Origin: Tepidiforma bonchosmolovskayae
GTDB taxonomy: Bacteria; Chloroflexota; Dehalococcoidia; Tepidiformales; Tepidiformaceae
Assembly (NCBI RefSeq): GCF_008838325.1
Contig: NZ_CP042829.1
Coordinates: 930,001 to 994,000 of the forward strand
Reading direction: 5' to 3'
Length of the DNA: 64,000 nt
Position numbers and translations under genes: made by a program. Every line of letters begins with the position of its first letter. The first letter of the stretch is position 1. This document shows, piece after piece, positions 17,976-25,860 of this stretch. The notes under the pieces were generated by a model. That model saw only the letters and a list, made by a program, of their open reading frames with translations. It ran no database searches and was not told where the DNA came from.

Positions 17976-18986
17976 ATGGCGACACGCGAGGTTGCGGAGC
18001 TGAACGGCGACGGGATCGCAGGGGAGCTGCGCGCGGCGGTGCATGCGGTGAACGAAGCGCTGGGTTCGCCGGTACGGTTCCGGCCAATCGACTGGTCACT
18101 CGAGCGGCGGGAGGCGTCGCCGGCGGCGCTGGAGGAGGGGATCGAGGCGGTGCGGGCGCTCGGCGCGGCGATGAAGTACCCGACAGTGACGGAGACGGTG
18201 AGTCCGAACCAGGTGCTGCGGGACCGGCTGGGGCTGGCGGTCATCCACCGGCCGTGCCGGAGCTACCCGGGGGTGAGCCGGAACTACACGGGGAAGGTGG
18301 ACCTGCACGTGGTGCGGATCGCGACGGGCGGGACGTATGAGGACGCCGGGATCCGGATCGGCTACTACTCGGCGGTGAGCGTGCGGGTGATGGAGCGGAC
18401 GCCGGTGGAGCACGCGGCGCACTTCGCCTTCCGGCTGGCGGAGCAGCACCGCCAGGCGGTGACCTCGACGAGCAAGTACACGATCCAGCGGGCGACGGAC
18501 GGGCTGTTCGAGGAGGTGGTGGCCGAGGTGGCAACGGAGTACCGGAACGTGACGCACACCCGGGAGCTGTTCGATGCGCTGCTGGCGAAGCTGATCATCA
18601 ACCCGGAGCGGTACGACGTGGTGGTCTGCCCGAACGAGTACGGGGACTTCCTGAGCGATATGGTATACGGGCTGGTGGGGTCGATCGGGCTGGGCGCGAG
18701 CGCTTCGTACGCGTTTTCGAAGAGCCATCAGCCGATCATCGGGGTGTTCGACCCGGCGGGCGGGACGGCGCCGGACATCGCGGGGAAGGGGATTGCGAAC
18801 CCCTCGGGGGCGATCGAGGCGTTCGGCTACCTGCTGCAGTTCTGCGGACACGGTGCGCTGGGGCGGCAGCTGGTGGATGCGGTGCACGATACGATTGCGG
18901 CCGGCGAGAAGACCCGCGACCTCGGCGGGACGCTGGACACGATGGCGTTTACGCAGGCGGTGATCCGGCGGGCGGTTCCGGCCTGA
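17976..18986 (+). CDS. Isocitrate/isopropylmalate dehydrogenase family protein
   Basis: 336 residues; a beta-decarboxylating dehydrogenase that oxidises a 2-hydroxy acid and releases CO2. Visible: ELNGDGIAGEL (a variant of the GDGIGPE opening), a YTGKVDLHVVR strand, the metal/substrate segment PNEYGDFLSDM with its Asp residues, and the nucleotide loop GGTAPDIAGKGIANPSGAI. The cofactor loop is of the general NAD type. It could be isocitrate dehydrogenase (TCA cycle) or act on isopropylmalate, tartrate or homoisocitrate; no leu genes lie nearby, so isocitrate is the simplest guess. Start at ATG 17976 after GGGAGG. It diverges from hppA. Confidence 0.85.
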   Translation: MATREVAELNGDGIAGELRAAVHAVNEALGSPVRFRPIDWSLERREASPAALEEGIEAVRALGAAMKYPTVTETVSPNQVLRDRLGLAVIHRPCRSYPGVSRNYTGKVDLHVVRIATGGTYEDAGIRIGYYSAVSVRVMERTPVEHAAHFAFRLAEQHRQAVTSTSKYTIQRATDGLFEEVVAEVATEYRNVTHTRELFDALLAKLIINPERYDVVVCPNEYGDFLSDMVYGLVGSIGLGASASYAFSKSHQPIIGVFDPAGGTAPDIAGKGIANPSGAIEAFGYLLQFCGHGALGRQLVDAVHDTIAAGEKTRDLGGTLDTMAFTQAVIRRAVPA

Positions 18987-18991
18987 GCGGG

Positions 18992-19597
18992 CTAGACGTC
19001 CGGGCGGCGGGTCACGATGGCGAGGGTGAGGTCGCCGCGGGTTTTTTCGAGGATGCCGCGGACCTGGTCGGTGGTGCGGCGGAGGCCGCCGGTCATGGCG
19101 TCGGGGTAATCAATGGTGACGAGGACGTTGTAGATGTCGTCCATGGCGGCGAGGAGGGCTTCGCAGCCGTCGAAGATGCCGGCGCGGAGGCGGTCGAGGA
19201 TGACGCGGCGGAGTTCGCCGACGGCTTCGCCGATGCCGTTGAGGTAGGCGGGGTCTTCGACGCCGAGTTCGGCCGGGCCGGGGATTGCGCCGCCGGCGCA
19301 GAGTTCGAGGGTGGTGACAGCCTCGACGTACTCCTTCTGGGCGTCGTGGAGGAAGCCGGCGTGGTAGACGTCGGCGTGACCTTCGAGGGCGCGGACGGCG
19401 GCTTCGTGGGTGGCGCGGGCCTCGGCGATGAGGCGGCGGGCGGCGTCGAATTCGCCGCGGTGGACGGCGCGGATGGCGTTGGCGCTGGTGCGGATGATGA
19501 CGCGGGCAGCGGCGAGGGCCTGTTCGCGGGCGGCGTTCTTGGCGGCGAACCGCTCGAGGATTTCCGGGATGATGCGCTCGAGCGGTTCGGTGTTCAC
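18992..19597 (-). CDS. Translin-family protein
   Basis: 201 residues, almost all helical, with the family signature near the C-terminus (DYPDAMTGGLRRTTD, then RGILEKTRGDL). Eukaryotic translin/TRAX form octameric barrels that bind and cut small RNA; bacterial and archaeal members are scarce and poorly studied. An RNA-binding or RNase role is therefore inferred from the family. The TRAX-type catalytic Glu residues cannot be judged by eye. The GTG start (19597) overlaps the stop of the upstream FmdB zinc-ribbon gene (GTGA), so both are made from one message. Confidence 0.82.
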   Translation of the reverse strand: MNTEPLERIIPEILERFAAKNAAREQALAAARVIIRTSANAIRAVHRGEFDAARRLIAEARATHEAAVRALEGHADVYHAGFLHDAQKEYVEAVTTLELCAGGAIPGPAELGVEDPAYLNGIGEAVGELRRVILDRLRAGIFDGCEALLAAMDDIYNVLVTIDYPDAMTGGLRRTTDQVRGILEKTRGDLTLAIVTRRPDV

Positions 19598-19941
19598 AGG
19601 TCTTTGACGGGGTCGGGAAACTCGCCCTCGCGGGCGGCGTCGATCATGGTGCGGGCCTCCTCGGGGAGGTCCATGCCGTACTCTTCGAACTTCTTTTCGA
19701 CCCAGGTGCCGATCTGGCGCGGGTCGCGGTAGTCTTCGGGGCCACCGCGGCCGGCGGAGGGGTCGCCGTATTTCTCAAGGATGTCCTGGCGGGTGTAGGA
19801 GCGGCCGAACTTCGACATCATGCGGCTGGTGTTGGGGCTGCCGCAGTGTTCGCAGGGCGGCCGGACCTCGGTGTCGATCTTCCGGGTGAAGTAGTTCGTC
19901 ACCTTTTTGCAGTCGGCGCAGCGGAACTCGTAGATCGGCAT
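19594..19941 (-). CDS. FmdB-type zinc-ribbon protein
   Basis: 115 residues. The N-terminal FmdB zinc ribbon starts MPIYEFRCADC and has a second CxxC (CEHCGS) about 25 residues on; the rest is helical and charged. FmdB-type proteins are putative regulators or zinc carriers of unknown action. The ATG follows a fine promoter (TGGACA, 17 bases, GACAAT) by only six bases, so the mRNA should be leaderless. It is the first gene of a two-gene unit with the translin homologue. A second FmdB protein lies at 41285-41584. Confidence 0.88.
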   Translation of the reverse strand: MPIYEFRCADCKKVTNYFTRKIDTEVRPPCEHCGSPNTSRMMSKFGRSYTRQDILEKYGDPSAGRGGPEDYRDPRQIGTWVEKKFEEYGMDLPEEARTMIDAAREGEFPDPVKDL

Positions 19942-19947
19942 GGTTCT

Positions 19948-19976
19948 ATTGTCGAAAGGGGTCGTGGCGGTGTCCA
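19948..19976 (-). promoter_or_regulatory. Promoter of the FmdB-translin unit, leaderless layout
   Basis: TGGACA (19976-19971), exactly 17 bases, GACAAT (19953-19948), then six bases to ATG 19941. The best complete example in the window of the -10-next-to-ATG architecture. Confidence 0.7.
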
Positions 19977-19994
19977 CGGCCCGGGGCGGCGCGT

Positions 19995-21086
19995 TCAGGG
20001 CGCGGGGTCGAGGAGGTCCTTGAAGCCGGTCGGCGCGTGGGGCCCGAGGACGATGAGTTCGAAGACGCCGAGGCCCTCGCGGCTGCCGGCGCGGACGCGG
20101 GAGACCTGCTGGACGTGGAGGTTCTGGAGCGGCTGCTCCTGGCTGAGGATGTACTCGGTGCCATCGACGGCGTCCTCGCCGACCCACATGCCGTGGCCCC
20201 AGGTGGGTTCGCCGTAGCCGAGGCCTTTCATGAGGAAGGGGTAGAGCGGTTCGAAGGTAATTTCGAGCGGGTCGCCGTTCGCGGGGGCAAGGGTGATGAC
20301 GGCGGACTGGAGCCAGCGGGTGCCGGACTTGAAGGTGAGCCGGTAGTCGACGGCGGCCTCAGTCATGGCGGCGTCGGGGTAGGGGGTGAGGATGACCCCG
20401 GACTGGTGCCACCGGGCGCCATCGGCGGATTCGGAGACGGTGTAGAGGGTGCAGAGGTCGGGGAAGTTGAGGGGCGCCCAATTCCAGAAGAACTGCGGGG
20501 GCTGCCGGGGCGGCGCGCCGCGGGGGTCGCGGCCGCCGACGGGGCGGATGCCCCAGGAGTGGTCGCGGGAGCCCCACCAGGAGGCGGGGTCGAGGGTAAA
20601 TTCGCGGCCGTCGACGCGGATGGTGCCGGACCAGCCGCCGTGCTGGGTCATGCGGGTGTAGTCCATCACGGGCACATTGCCGGCCATGCGGAAGAAGTGG
20701 GGCTCTTCGACGGGCAGGGAGCGGGCGTGGAAGACGAGGTCGGCCTCGATGCCGTAGGGGTTGGGGGCGACCGTGACGCGGAGGTCGTGGAGCGGGCGGA
20801 GGACCTCGACGGCGATGGGCCCGACGGCGGCGGCCATGCGGTCGGGGCCGAGCCGCTTCGAGGCGCGGACGACGCGCTGGCGGCCGTCCACGACGATGCT
20901 GAAGGCGGCATCGGTGACGCCGAGGTTGGGGTACTGGCCCATGGCCACGCCGAAGTAGACGGAGGCATCGGGGCTGTAGCCGTTGAAGAAGTAGCGGTCG
21001 TAGAAGTTGCGGTCGCTGGTGAAGACGCGGTCGACCGTGTAAGGCGTCTGGTGGATGAGGTAGTCGTCGGCGGGGGTAATCGCCAT
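19995..21086 (-). CDS. Hypothetical beta-rich protein (lipocalin/CrtC-like fold suspected)
   Basis: About 363 residues with no signal peptide. It is rich in Trp, Tyr and beta strands, with segments such as SWWGSRDHSWGIRP and GGWSGTIRVDGREF that recall the double lipocalin-like fold of hydroxyneurosporene-synthase/AttH-type proteins and of DUF7064/7065 proteins in actinobacteria. Those bind or modify hydrophobic molecules; a steroid or fatty-acid link is possible but not shown here. Start set at ATG 21086, with GGAG eight bases upstream; the in-frame start at 21119 has no ribosome site. It lies between yraN and FmdB on the same strand with its own start signal. Confidence 0.75.
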   Translation of the reverse strand: MAITPADDYLIHQTPYTVDRVFTSDRNFYDRYFFNGYSPDASVYFGVAMGQYPNLGVTDAAFSIVVDGRQRVVRASKRLGPDRMAAAVGPIAVEVLRPLHDLRVTVAPNPYGIEADLVFHARSLPVEEPHFFRMAGNVPVMDYTRMTQHGGWSGTIRVDGREFTLDPASWWGSRDHSWGIRPVGGRDPRGAPPRQPPQFFWNWAPLNFPDLCTLYTVSESADGARWHQSGVILTPYPDAAMTEAAVDYRLTFKSGTRWLQSAVITLAPANGDPLEITFEPLYPFLMKGLGYGEPTWGHGMWVGEDAVDGTEYILSQEQPLQNLHVQQVSRVRAGSREGLGVFELIVLGPHAPTGFKDLLDPAP

Positions 21087-21140
21087 GCGCGTGCTCCGGT
21101 GAGGGGTCGGCGGGAACATACGCGGCAGGGTGTGAACGGG

Positions 21141-21512
21141 TCAAAGGCCGGGCATGCCGACGCCGCGGAAGTGGTGGACGGCGCAGGCGCGGCCGCCGGC
21201 GTCGAGGTCGATGGTGACGACGTCGATGCGGGTGGCGTCGGGGTCGATCGCTTCGCGTTCGCAGTAGGCGAGGGCAGCGGCGAGGAGGCGTTCGACCTTG
21301 GCGGCGTCGATGGACTCCGCGGCGAGGCCGGGCGTGCCGCGGCGGGTGCGGACCTCGACGAAGACGGTGGTGTCGCCGTCGCGGGCGAGGAGGTCGATTT
21401 CGTGGGGGCCGATGCGGAGGTTGCGGGCGAGGATGGTGAGGCCGGCGGCTTCGAGGCGGTGGGCGGCGACGCGTTCGCCGAAGTCGCCGAGCCGGCGGCG
21501 GGGGGTCACCAT
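21141..21512 (-). CDS. yraN: YraN/UPF0102-family endonuclease-like protein
   Basis: 123 residues with the hallmark features of this family: GDFGERVAAHRLEAAG, then HEIDLLARDGDTTVFVEVRTRR, a PD-(D/E)xK-type core (Asp of EIDL, Glu of FVEVR, following basic residue). The family is related to Holliday-junction resolvases; its exact cell role is unknown. It overlaps the end of rnhB by seven bases, and rnhB-yraN is a widespread gene pair. Confidence 0.92.
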   Translation of the reverse strand: MVTPRRRLGDFGERVAAHRLEAAGLTILARNLRIGPHEIDLLARDGDTTVFVEVRTRRGTPGLAAESIDAAKVERLLAAALAYCEREAIDPDATRIDVVTIDLDAGGRACAVHHFRGVGMPGL

Positions 21513-22129
21513 GGGAGGGCGAACTGGGCGACGGGGGCGTAGCTGCGGCGGTGGACGGGGCTGGGGCCGCGGGCGGCGAGGCGCTCGCGGTGCTCCGGGG
21601 TGGGATAGCCCTTGTTGCGGCAGAAGCCGTAGCCGGGGTAGCGGGCGCAGAGTTCGACCATGACGGCATCGCGGGCGACCTTGGCGACGATGGAGGCGGC
21701 GGCGACGGCGACGGAGAGGGCGTCGCCATCGATGACGGGGCGGACGTTGGGGAGGGGGAGGTCGAGGGCGTCGCTGATAATGGCGCCAGGGCGGACAGCG
21801 AGCTGTTCGAAGGCGCGGAGCATGCAGAGGCGGCGGGCCGGGAGGATGCCGATGCGGTCGATCTCTTCGACGGAGGCCCAGCCGATGGCCCAGGGGACGG
21901 ATTCGCGGATGCGTGCGGCGAGGCGCTCGCGGGCGGGCTCGCTGAGGACCTTGGAATCGCGGACTTCGCGGTACCAGGCGAGGCGGCGGCCGCGGGGAAG
22001 GGCGACGACGGCGGCAGCCACGGGGCCGGCGAGCGGTCCGACGCCGACTTCATCGACGCCGGCGACCCACTCGGCGCCGGCGTTCCAGGCTTCGCGCTCG
22101 AAGCGGAGGGACGGGACGGGAGCCGGCAC
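21506..22129 (-). CDS. rnhB: Ribonuclease HII
   Basis: 207 residues. Removes ribonucleotides from DNA and RNA in RNA-DNA hybrids. The acidic residues are present: D26 and E27 in AGVDEVG, Asp in ISDALDLP, and Asp in AKVARDAVM; YGFCRNKGYPTPEH matches the family's C-terminal segment. An oddity is GVG in place of the usual GRG motif that reads the RNA-DNA junction. GTG 22129 is used because TACACT ends six bases before it, the layout of leaderless genes here. It is coupled to yraN and diverges from purM. Confidence 0.93.
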   Translation of the reverse strand: MPAPVPSLRFEREAWNAGAEWVAGVDEVGVGPLAGPVAAAVVALPRGRRLAWYREVRDSKVLSEPARERLAARIRESVPWAIGWASVEEIDRIGILPARRLCMLRAFEQLAVRPGAIISDALDLPLPNVRPVIDGDALSVAVAAASIVAKVARDAVMVELCARYPGYGFCRNKGYPTPEHRERLAARGPSPVHRRSYAPVAQFALPW

Positions 22130-22135
22130 GGGGGA

Positions 22136-22141
22136 AGTGTA
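22136..22141 (-). promoter_or_regulatory. -10 element of rnhB, leaderless layout
   Basis: TACACT on the - strand, six bases before GTG 22129, no Shine-Dalgarno. Confidence 0.55.
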
Positions 22142-22204
22142 GCCGACGCGGGCGGCAGAAGCCCGGGTCTGCGGGGGCGTCCGCCGCGGAAGGCGGGGCT
22201 TTGG

Positions 22205-22210
22205 TAGGCT
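22205..22210 (+). promoter_or_regulatory. -10 element of purM, leaderless layout
   Basis: TAGGCT, six bases before GTG 22217. It faces away from the rnhB promoter, about 70 bases apart. Confidence 0.5.
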
Positions 22211-22216
22211 GTGGGG

Positions 22217-23266
22217 GTGACCGGGGAACGGAAGTACGCCGAGGCGGGGGTTGATATTGCGGCGCGGAGCCGCTTTGCGAAGTCGCTGCCGGGGATTCTT
22301 GCCCGGGCGCGGCGGCCGGAGGTGCTGAGCGATGCGGGGCCGTTCTCGGGGCTGTTCCGGCTGGGCGACCGGTACCGCGACCCGGTGCTCTCGGCGAGTG
22401 CGGACGGCATCGGGACCAAGGTGAAGCTGCAGCTCGCGGCGGGGCGGCTCGACCTGTGCGGGCCGGACATCATCGGGCACAGCGTGAACGACATCCTCGT
22501 CTGCGGGGCGGAGCCGCTGTTCTTCCTCGACTACATCGCGGGGAACGGGCTGACGACAGAGCAGAAACAGGCGCTGGTGGAAGGGGTCGCGAACGCGTGC
22601 GCCGAGGCAGGGTGCGCGCTGCTGGGCGGGGAGACGGCGGATATGCCGGATGTGTACCCGCCGGGCGAGTTCGACCTCGCGGGGTTCATCGTGGGGGTGG
22701 TGGAGCGGGACGCGATCATCGACGGGAGCAAGATCCGGCCGGGCGACGTGCTGATCGGGCTGCCGAGTTCGGGGCTGCACACGAACGGGTTTTCGCTGGC
22801 GCGGCGGGCGCTGGACGTGGCGAACGGCGAGCCGGCGGAGGAGACGCGGCGCCGGCTGGAGGAGCGGCCGCCGGAGCTGGGCGGGGCGACGCTCGGGGAG
22901 GCGCTGCTGGCGACGCACCGGCCGTACGCGCGGGAGGTGCGGCCGGTGATCGACCGGGTGCACGGGATGGCGCACATCACCGGGGGCGGCTACCGGGAGA
23001 ACGTGCCGCGCATTCTGCCGGAGGGCGTGACGGCGGTCATCGATACGCGGGCGTGGGAGGTGCCGGGGATCTTCCGGCTGATCGCCGAGCGCGGGCGGGT
23101 TTCGGCGGAGGAGATGTACGAGGTGTTCAACATGGGCATCGGACTGGTGCTCATGGTCGGCGCGGAGGATGCGGACGGGGTGCTGGCAGCGATCCCGGGG
23201 GCGGTGCGGATCGGCGAGGTGCGGCCGTGGACGGGGCGGCCGGTGGAGCTGGCCGGGCTGGCGTGA
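22217..23266 (+). CDS. purM: Phosphoribosylformylglycinamidine cyclo-ligase (AIR synthase)
   Basis: 349 residues. Makes AIR, the substrate of PurK, from FGAM and ATP. Family marks: YAEAGVDI at the start, SADGIGTKVKLQ, GHSVNDILVCGAEPLFFLDYIA, GGETADMPDVY, SSGLHTNGFSLAR and the late HITGGGYRENVPRIL. Start is GTG 22217, or the in-frame GTG two codons upstream. It is separate from purE/purK, 16 kb away, and diverges from rnhB. Confidence 0.97.
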   Translation: MTGERKYAEAGVDIAARSRFAKSLPGILARARRPEVLSDAGPFSGLFRLGDRYRDPVLSASADGIGTKVKLQLAAGRLDLCGPDIIGHSVNDILVCGAEPLFFLDYIAGNGLTTEQKQALVEGVANACAEAGCALLGGETADMPDVYPPGEFDLAGFIVGVVERDAIIDGSKIRPGDVLIGLPSSGLHTNGFSLARRALDVANGEPAEETRRRLEERPPELGGATLGEALLATHRPYAREVRPVIDRVHGMAHITGGGYRENVPRILPEGVTAVIDTRAWEVPGIFRLIAERGRVSAEEMYEVFNMGIGLVLMVGAEDADGVLAAIPGAVRIGEVRPWTGRPVELAGLA

Positions 23267-23270
23267 GGGA

Positions 23271-24128
23271 TCAGCCGGCGAGGTAGAGGGCAGCGCCGGC
23301 GGCGGGGATGACGACCCAGACGAGGCTCGAGAGCAGGATGGCGACGGCTGCGAAGAGGCGCGCGTCGTCTTCGGGCGGTTCGCCGGCGTCGCCGACAGCG
23401 TCCCAGAGGGCGCGGAGGGGCTGGCCCATGATGATGACGGCGCGGCGATGGGCGTGGCGGGCAGCCGAGAGGAGGAGCGAGGAAAGGACGACGAAGAGCA
23501 CGAGGAGGGCACCGAAGAGTGCGCCGACAGCGGGGCGGGAGCCGAGGTCGATCGCGCCGAGGTACTGGCCGAGGGATGCGACGAGGGGGACAGCGGCGCC
23601 GCCGGCCACGAGCGCAGGGACGCCACTGCCGCCGCCGGAGAAGCCGGGGAGCAGCCTCGACATCTCGACACGGGCGCGGGCGAGCTCGGAGCGGGCTGGG
23701 GTGCCGGGCGGGCACTGGGCCTCGCGGCGGGCGTAGAGGTGGGCGAGGCGCTCGGCGATGGCGCGTGCGTAGCTGCGCGTGATGTAGCCGGCGATGAAGG
23801 TCAGCAGGAGGCCGGCGAGCGGGCGGGCGAGCCAGTAGCGGCGCGGAACGGGGATGCCGCGGGCGCCTTCGCGGTCGAGCAGTTCGAGAGCGCGGACGGT
23901 GAGGCGGTGGGCGGCGGGGAAGGCGGCGGGGTCGGCGAGGGGCGGGGCCGCGAGGCTGCTGGCGATGCGGGCTTCGAGGGCGAGGTCGGGAGGGAGCGCG
24001 GCGAGGGCGCGCTCAGCGACATCATCGGGGCTGGAGGTGAGGAGGCGGCGGGTGGTATCGAGCTGGCGGGTGAGCTCGTCGATGAACTGGGCGGGTGCGT
24101 TGCGGGGCTCGTCGCCGGGCGGGGGCAC
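23271..24128 (-). CDS. Hypothetical membrane protein
   Basis: 285 residues. The first 110 are helical and soluble, then come one hydrophobic segment (LAGLLLTFIAGYI), a soluble loop, and three more near the C-terminus (PALVAGGAAVPLVASL, ALFGALLVLFVVLSSLLL, AVAILLSSLVWVVIPAAG). No enzyme motif is visible. GTG 24128 follows TACACT by six bases. It is convergent with purM, whose stop is four bases away, so the two transcripts must end inside each other's territory. Confidence 0.7.
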   Translation of the reverse strand: MPPPGDEPRNAPAQFIDELTRQLDTTRRLLTSSPDDVAERALAALPPDLALEARIASSLAAPPLADPAAFPAAHRLTVRALELLDREGARGIPVPRRYWLARPLAGLLLTFIAGYITRSYARAIAERLAHLYARREAQCPPGTPARSELARARVEMSRLLPGFSGGGSGVPALVAGGAAVPLVASLGQYLGAIDLGSRPAVGALFGALLVLFVVLSSLLLSAARHAHRRAVIIMGQPLRALWDAVGDAGEPPEDDARLFAAVAILLSSLVWVVIPAAGAALYLAG

Positions 24129-24134
24129 GGAAGC

Positions 24135-24140
24135 AGTGTA
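24135..24140 (-). promoter_or_regulatory. -10 element of the membrane protein gene, leaderless layout
   Basis: TACACT on the - strand, six bases before GTG 24128. Confidence 0.5.
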
Positions 24141-24205
24141 GCGAAGGGGAACGACGCGGCCATCGGGGCAGGAATGTTTGCAATGTGTTTACCGTTCGGC
24201 GCCGC

Positions 24206-24227
24206 CTATCGGGGATTCCCCCGATAG
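24206..24227. promoter_or_regulatory. Inverted repeat, possible operator
   Basis: CTATCGGGG-attc-CCCCGATAG, 9-base arms, about 63 bases before the small Cys-pair gene at 24290. Its core resembles inverted repeats at 29638-29649 and 53308-53327 (GGGGA..TCCCC type). Confidence 0.45.
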
Positions 24228-24289
24228 CGGCCGGCGCAGCCCATCAAGGACGATCGGCCTGCGCCCGGATGCCGGAAGGAGGTTGTGCG

Positions 24290-24544
24290 ATGCGTGTGGT
24301 GTGTGCCTGGTGCGGCGCTGTGCTGAGCGAAGGGGAGGGGGCCGTGTCGCACGGGATTTGCGGGGCCTGCACCGTGCTGTTCGAGACGGCGTACCTGCGG
24401 GCGCTCGCCGAGCGGAGCCGGCAGCCGCGGCGGGCGCGGGCAAGGCTGCGCGCGGGTGCGCCGCTCCCGGGCTTCGAACACGAGGGGACCCCGGCAGGGA
24501 GGCCGGTGTGCGCGGCCCCGGCTACCAGCGCAGCCGGTCGATGA
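24290..24544 (+). CDS. Small Cys-pair (zinc-ribbon) protein
   Basis: 84 residues. The first 35 hold two CxxC knuckles (CAWCGAV and GICGAC) around a VSHGI segment, a pattern seen in many uncharacterised bacterial zinc-ribbon proteins and in some signalling-protein tails. The remaining part is Arg/Ala/Pro-rich and low in complexity. ATG 24290 is preceded by GGAGG. Its last 23 bases overlap the end of the PAP2 gene on the other strand. An inverted repeat lies upstream. Confidence 0.72.
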   Translation: MRVVCAWCGAVLSEGEGAVSHGICGACTVLFETAYLRALAERSRQPRRARARLRAGAPLPGFEHEGTPAGRPVCAAPATSAAGR

Positions 24545-25328
24545 TCGCGGCGGGGAGGCGGCGAAGGCGGACGTCGCCGAGGCTGGCGACGAACCACCAC
24601 GAGAGGACAACGACGACCCCGCCCATGACCATGTCGAAGAAGTAGTGGTTGCCGGTGACGGTGACGGCCCACCACATGACGGCGGACATGGCAACGGCGC
24701 CCGCGCGGACGAGCCGGCTGCGGGTGCTGGTCCAGACGGCCATGGAGGAGAGAAGGATCCAGCCGAAGTGGAAGCTGGGGAGAGCGGCGTAGTCGTTCAC
24801 GAAGGGGCCGGGCTGGAAGTAGTGCACACTGCTGGCGGCGCCGTGGACGGTATCGACGAAGCCGTAGTCGTAGCCGTGGAGGGCCATGAGGCGCGGCGGG
24901 GCCGCCGGCACGAGCCAGTAGGCGGCGATGCCGACAAGGGCAGAGACGACCAGGACGTTGCGGACGAAGCGGAAGCGGACGGGGTCCTTCCAGAGGAGCC
25001 AGATGCCGATGGCGAGCATGACCGGGTAGTGGCCCCAGGCGTAGACCCAGTTCGCGACGGCCATAGCGGGGCCGTTGCCGAGGAAGGCGGCCTGCCAGCG
25101 GACTTCGAGGAAGAGGCCGAGCTGCTGTTCGAGGTGGATGAGGCGGAGACTGCGCGCAACCGCCCCATCGACATCATCCGGGCGGACGCCGCGGAGGAAG
25201 AAGTAGACGAGCATGAAGGCGGCGGTGAAGGCGGCCTCGCCGGCGAGGGCCCGCAGGCGGGCGGCAGGCCGGGAGGGAGGTGCGCCGGGAGCGGGAGCGG
25301 TGATTGTCATGGTGTGCGGGGGCAGCAT
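24522..25328 (-). CDS. PAP2-superfamily (inositolphosphotransferase-type) membrane protein
   Basis: 268 residues with about six membrane helices. The late motifs LPSFHFGW and TGNHYFFDM match motifs C2 and C3 of PAP2_3/inositol-phosphoceramide-synthase-like proteins, with the catalytic His pair and Asp. Such proteins remove or transfer phosphate head groups at the membrane surface; the lipid substrate here is unknown. An in-frame ATG at 25310 would be shorter by six residues; neither start has a convincing ribosome site. Confidence 0.85.
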   Translation of the reverse strand: MLPPHTMTITAPAPGAPPSRPAARLRALAGEAAFTAAFMLVYFFLRGVRPDDVDGAVARSLRLIHLEQQLGLFLEVRWQAAFLGNGPAMAVANWVYAWGHYPVMLAIGIWLLWKDPVRFRFVRNVLVVSALVGIAAYWLVPAAPPRLMALHGYDYGFVDTVHGAASSVHYFQPGPFVNDYAALPSFHFGWILLSSMAVWTSTRSRLVRAGAVAMSAVMWWAVTVTGNHYFFDMVMGGVVVVLSWWFVASLGDVRLRRLPAAIIDRLRW

Positions 25329-25481
25329 GTGTTACCAGCCCGTTAACGCTACCGTACGGCAGGATCGGGCGACAAGGGCCGCATGACAGACCGGGAGGTG
25401 TAAGAGCGGCGCATGAAGGGGAGGGCCGGGAGTGAGCGCGTTGCGGCGGCGTGCCGCATACTGTAGGTGAGGGATATAGCG

Positions 25482-25736
25482 ATGAACGCAACGGACGACC
25501 GCGAGACGACCATTCCGGCAGGCCGCGATGCGGAATTCACCGGGCTCATCCGGTGCAAGCGCTGCAACCTTTCGTACACGCCGTCGAAATCGACGAGCGC
25601 GCTGCGGCTGACCTACTGCAGCTTCCTGTGCGAACTGGGGGACCTCGGCTTCAGCATGCAGGGGCTGGAGCACATGGAGCGGGTGAAGAAGACGGACGAA
25701 CAGCCGAAGGAGACGGTTCGGGCGGGCACGGAGTAG
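25482..25736 (+). CDS. Small Cys-containing hypothetical protein
   Basis: 84 residues with a CKRC pair near residue 25 and a later CSFLC pair (TYCSFLCELGDLGFS), suited to binding zinc. The stretch around it looks conserved and folded, while the last 25 residues are charged and probably disordered. ATG 25482 has GGTGAGGG upstream. It is followed by a textbook terminator, so it is transcribed alone. No function can be assigned. Confidence 0.72.
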   Translation: MNATDDRETTIPAGRDAEFTGLIRCKRCNLSYTPSKSTSALRLTYCSFLCELGDLGFSMQGLEHMERVKKTDEQPKETVRAGTE

Positions 25737-25767
25737 CCCTGCGGCGGCGGCGGCGCATCGAGGACGC

Positions 25768-25800
25768 AGACCCTGCGCGGAGCGGGGTCTTTTGTTTTGT
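25768..25800 (+). terminator. Rho-independent terminator with T-rich tail
   Basis: A 9-bp stem (25768-25776 with 25782-25790, one G-U pair), GCGGA loop, and the tail TTTGTTTTGT. Ends the small Cys-protein transcript. Confidence 0.85.
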
Positions 25801-25820
25801 GCGAAGGATTTGGGTAGGCT
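25792..25820 (+). promoter_or_regulatory. Promoter of the epoxide hydrolase-like gene
   Basis: TTGTTT (25792-25797), 17 bases, TAGGCT (25815-25820). The -35 lies in the T-tail of the preceding terminator. A leader of about 35 bases leads to ATG 25861. Confidence 0.5.
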
Positions 25821-25860
25821 ACGGCTCCCGGCAGCGCCGGAGACTGGCAGGGGCGTGACG

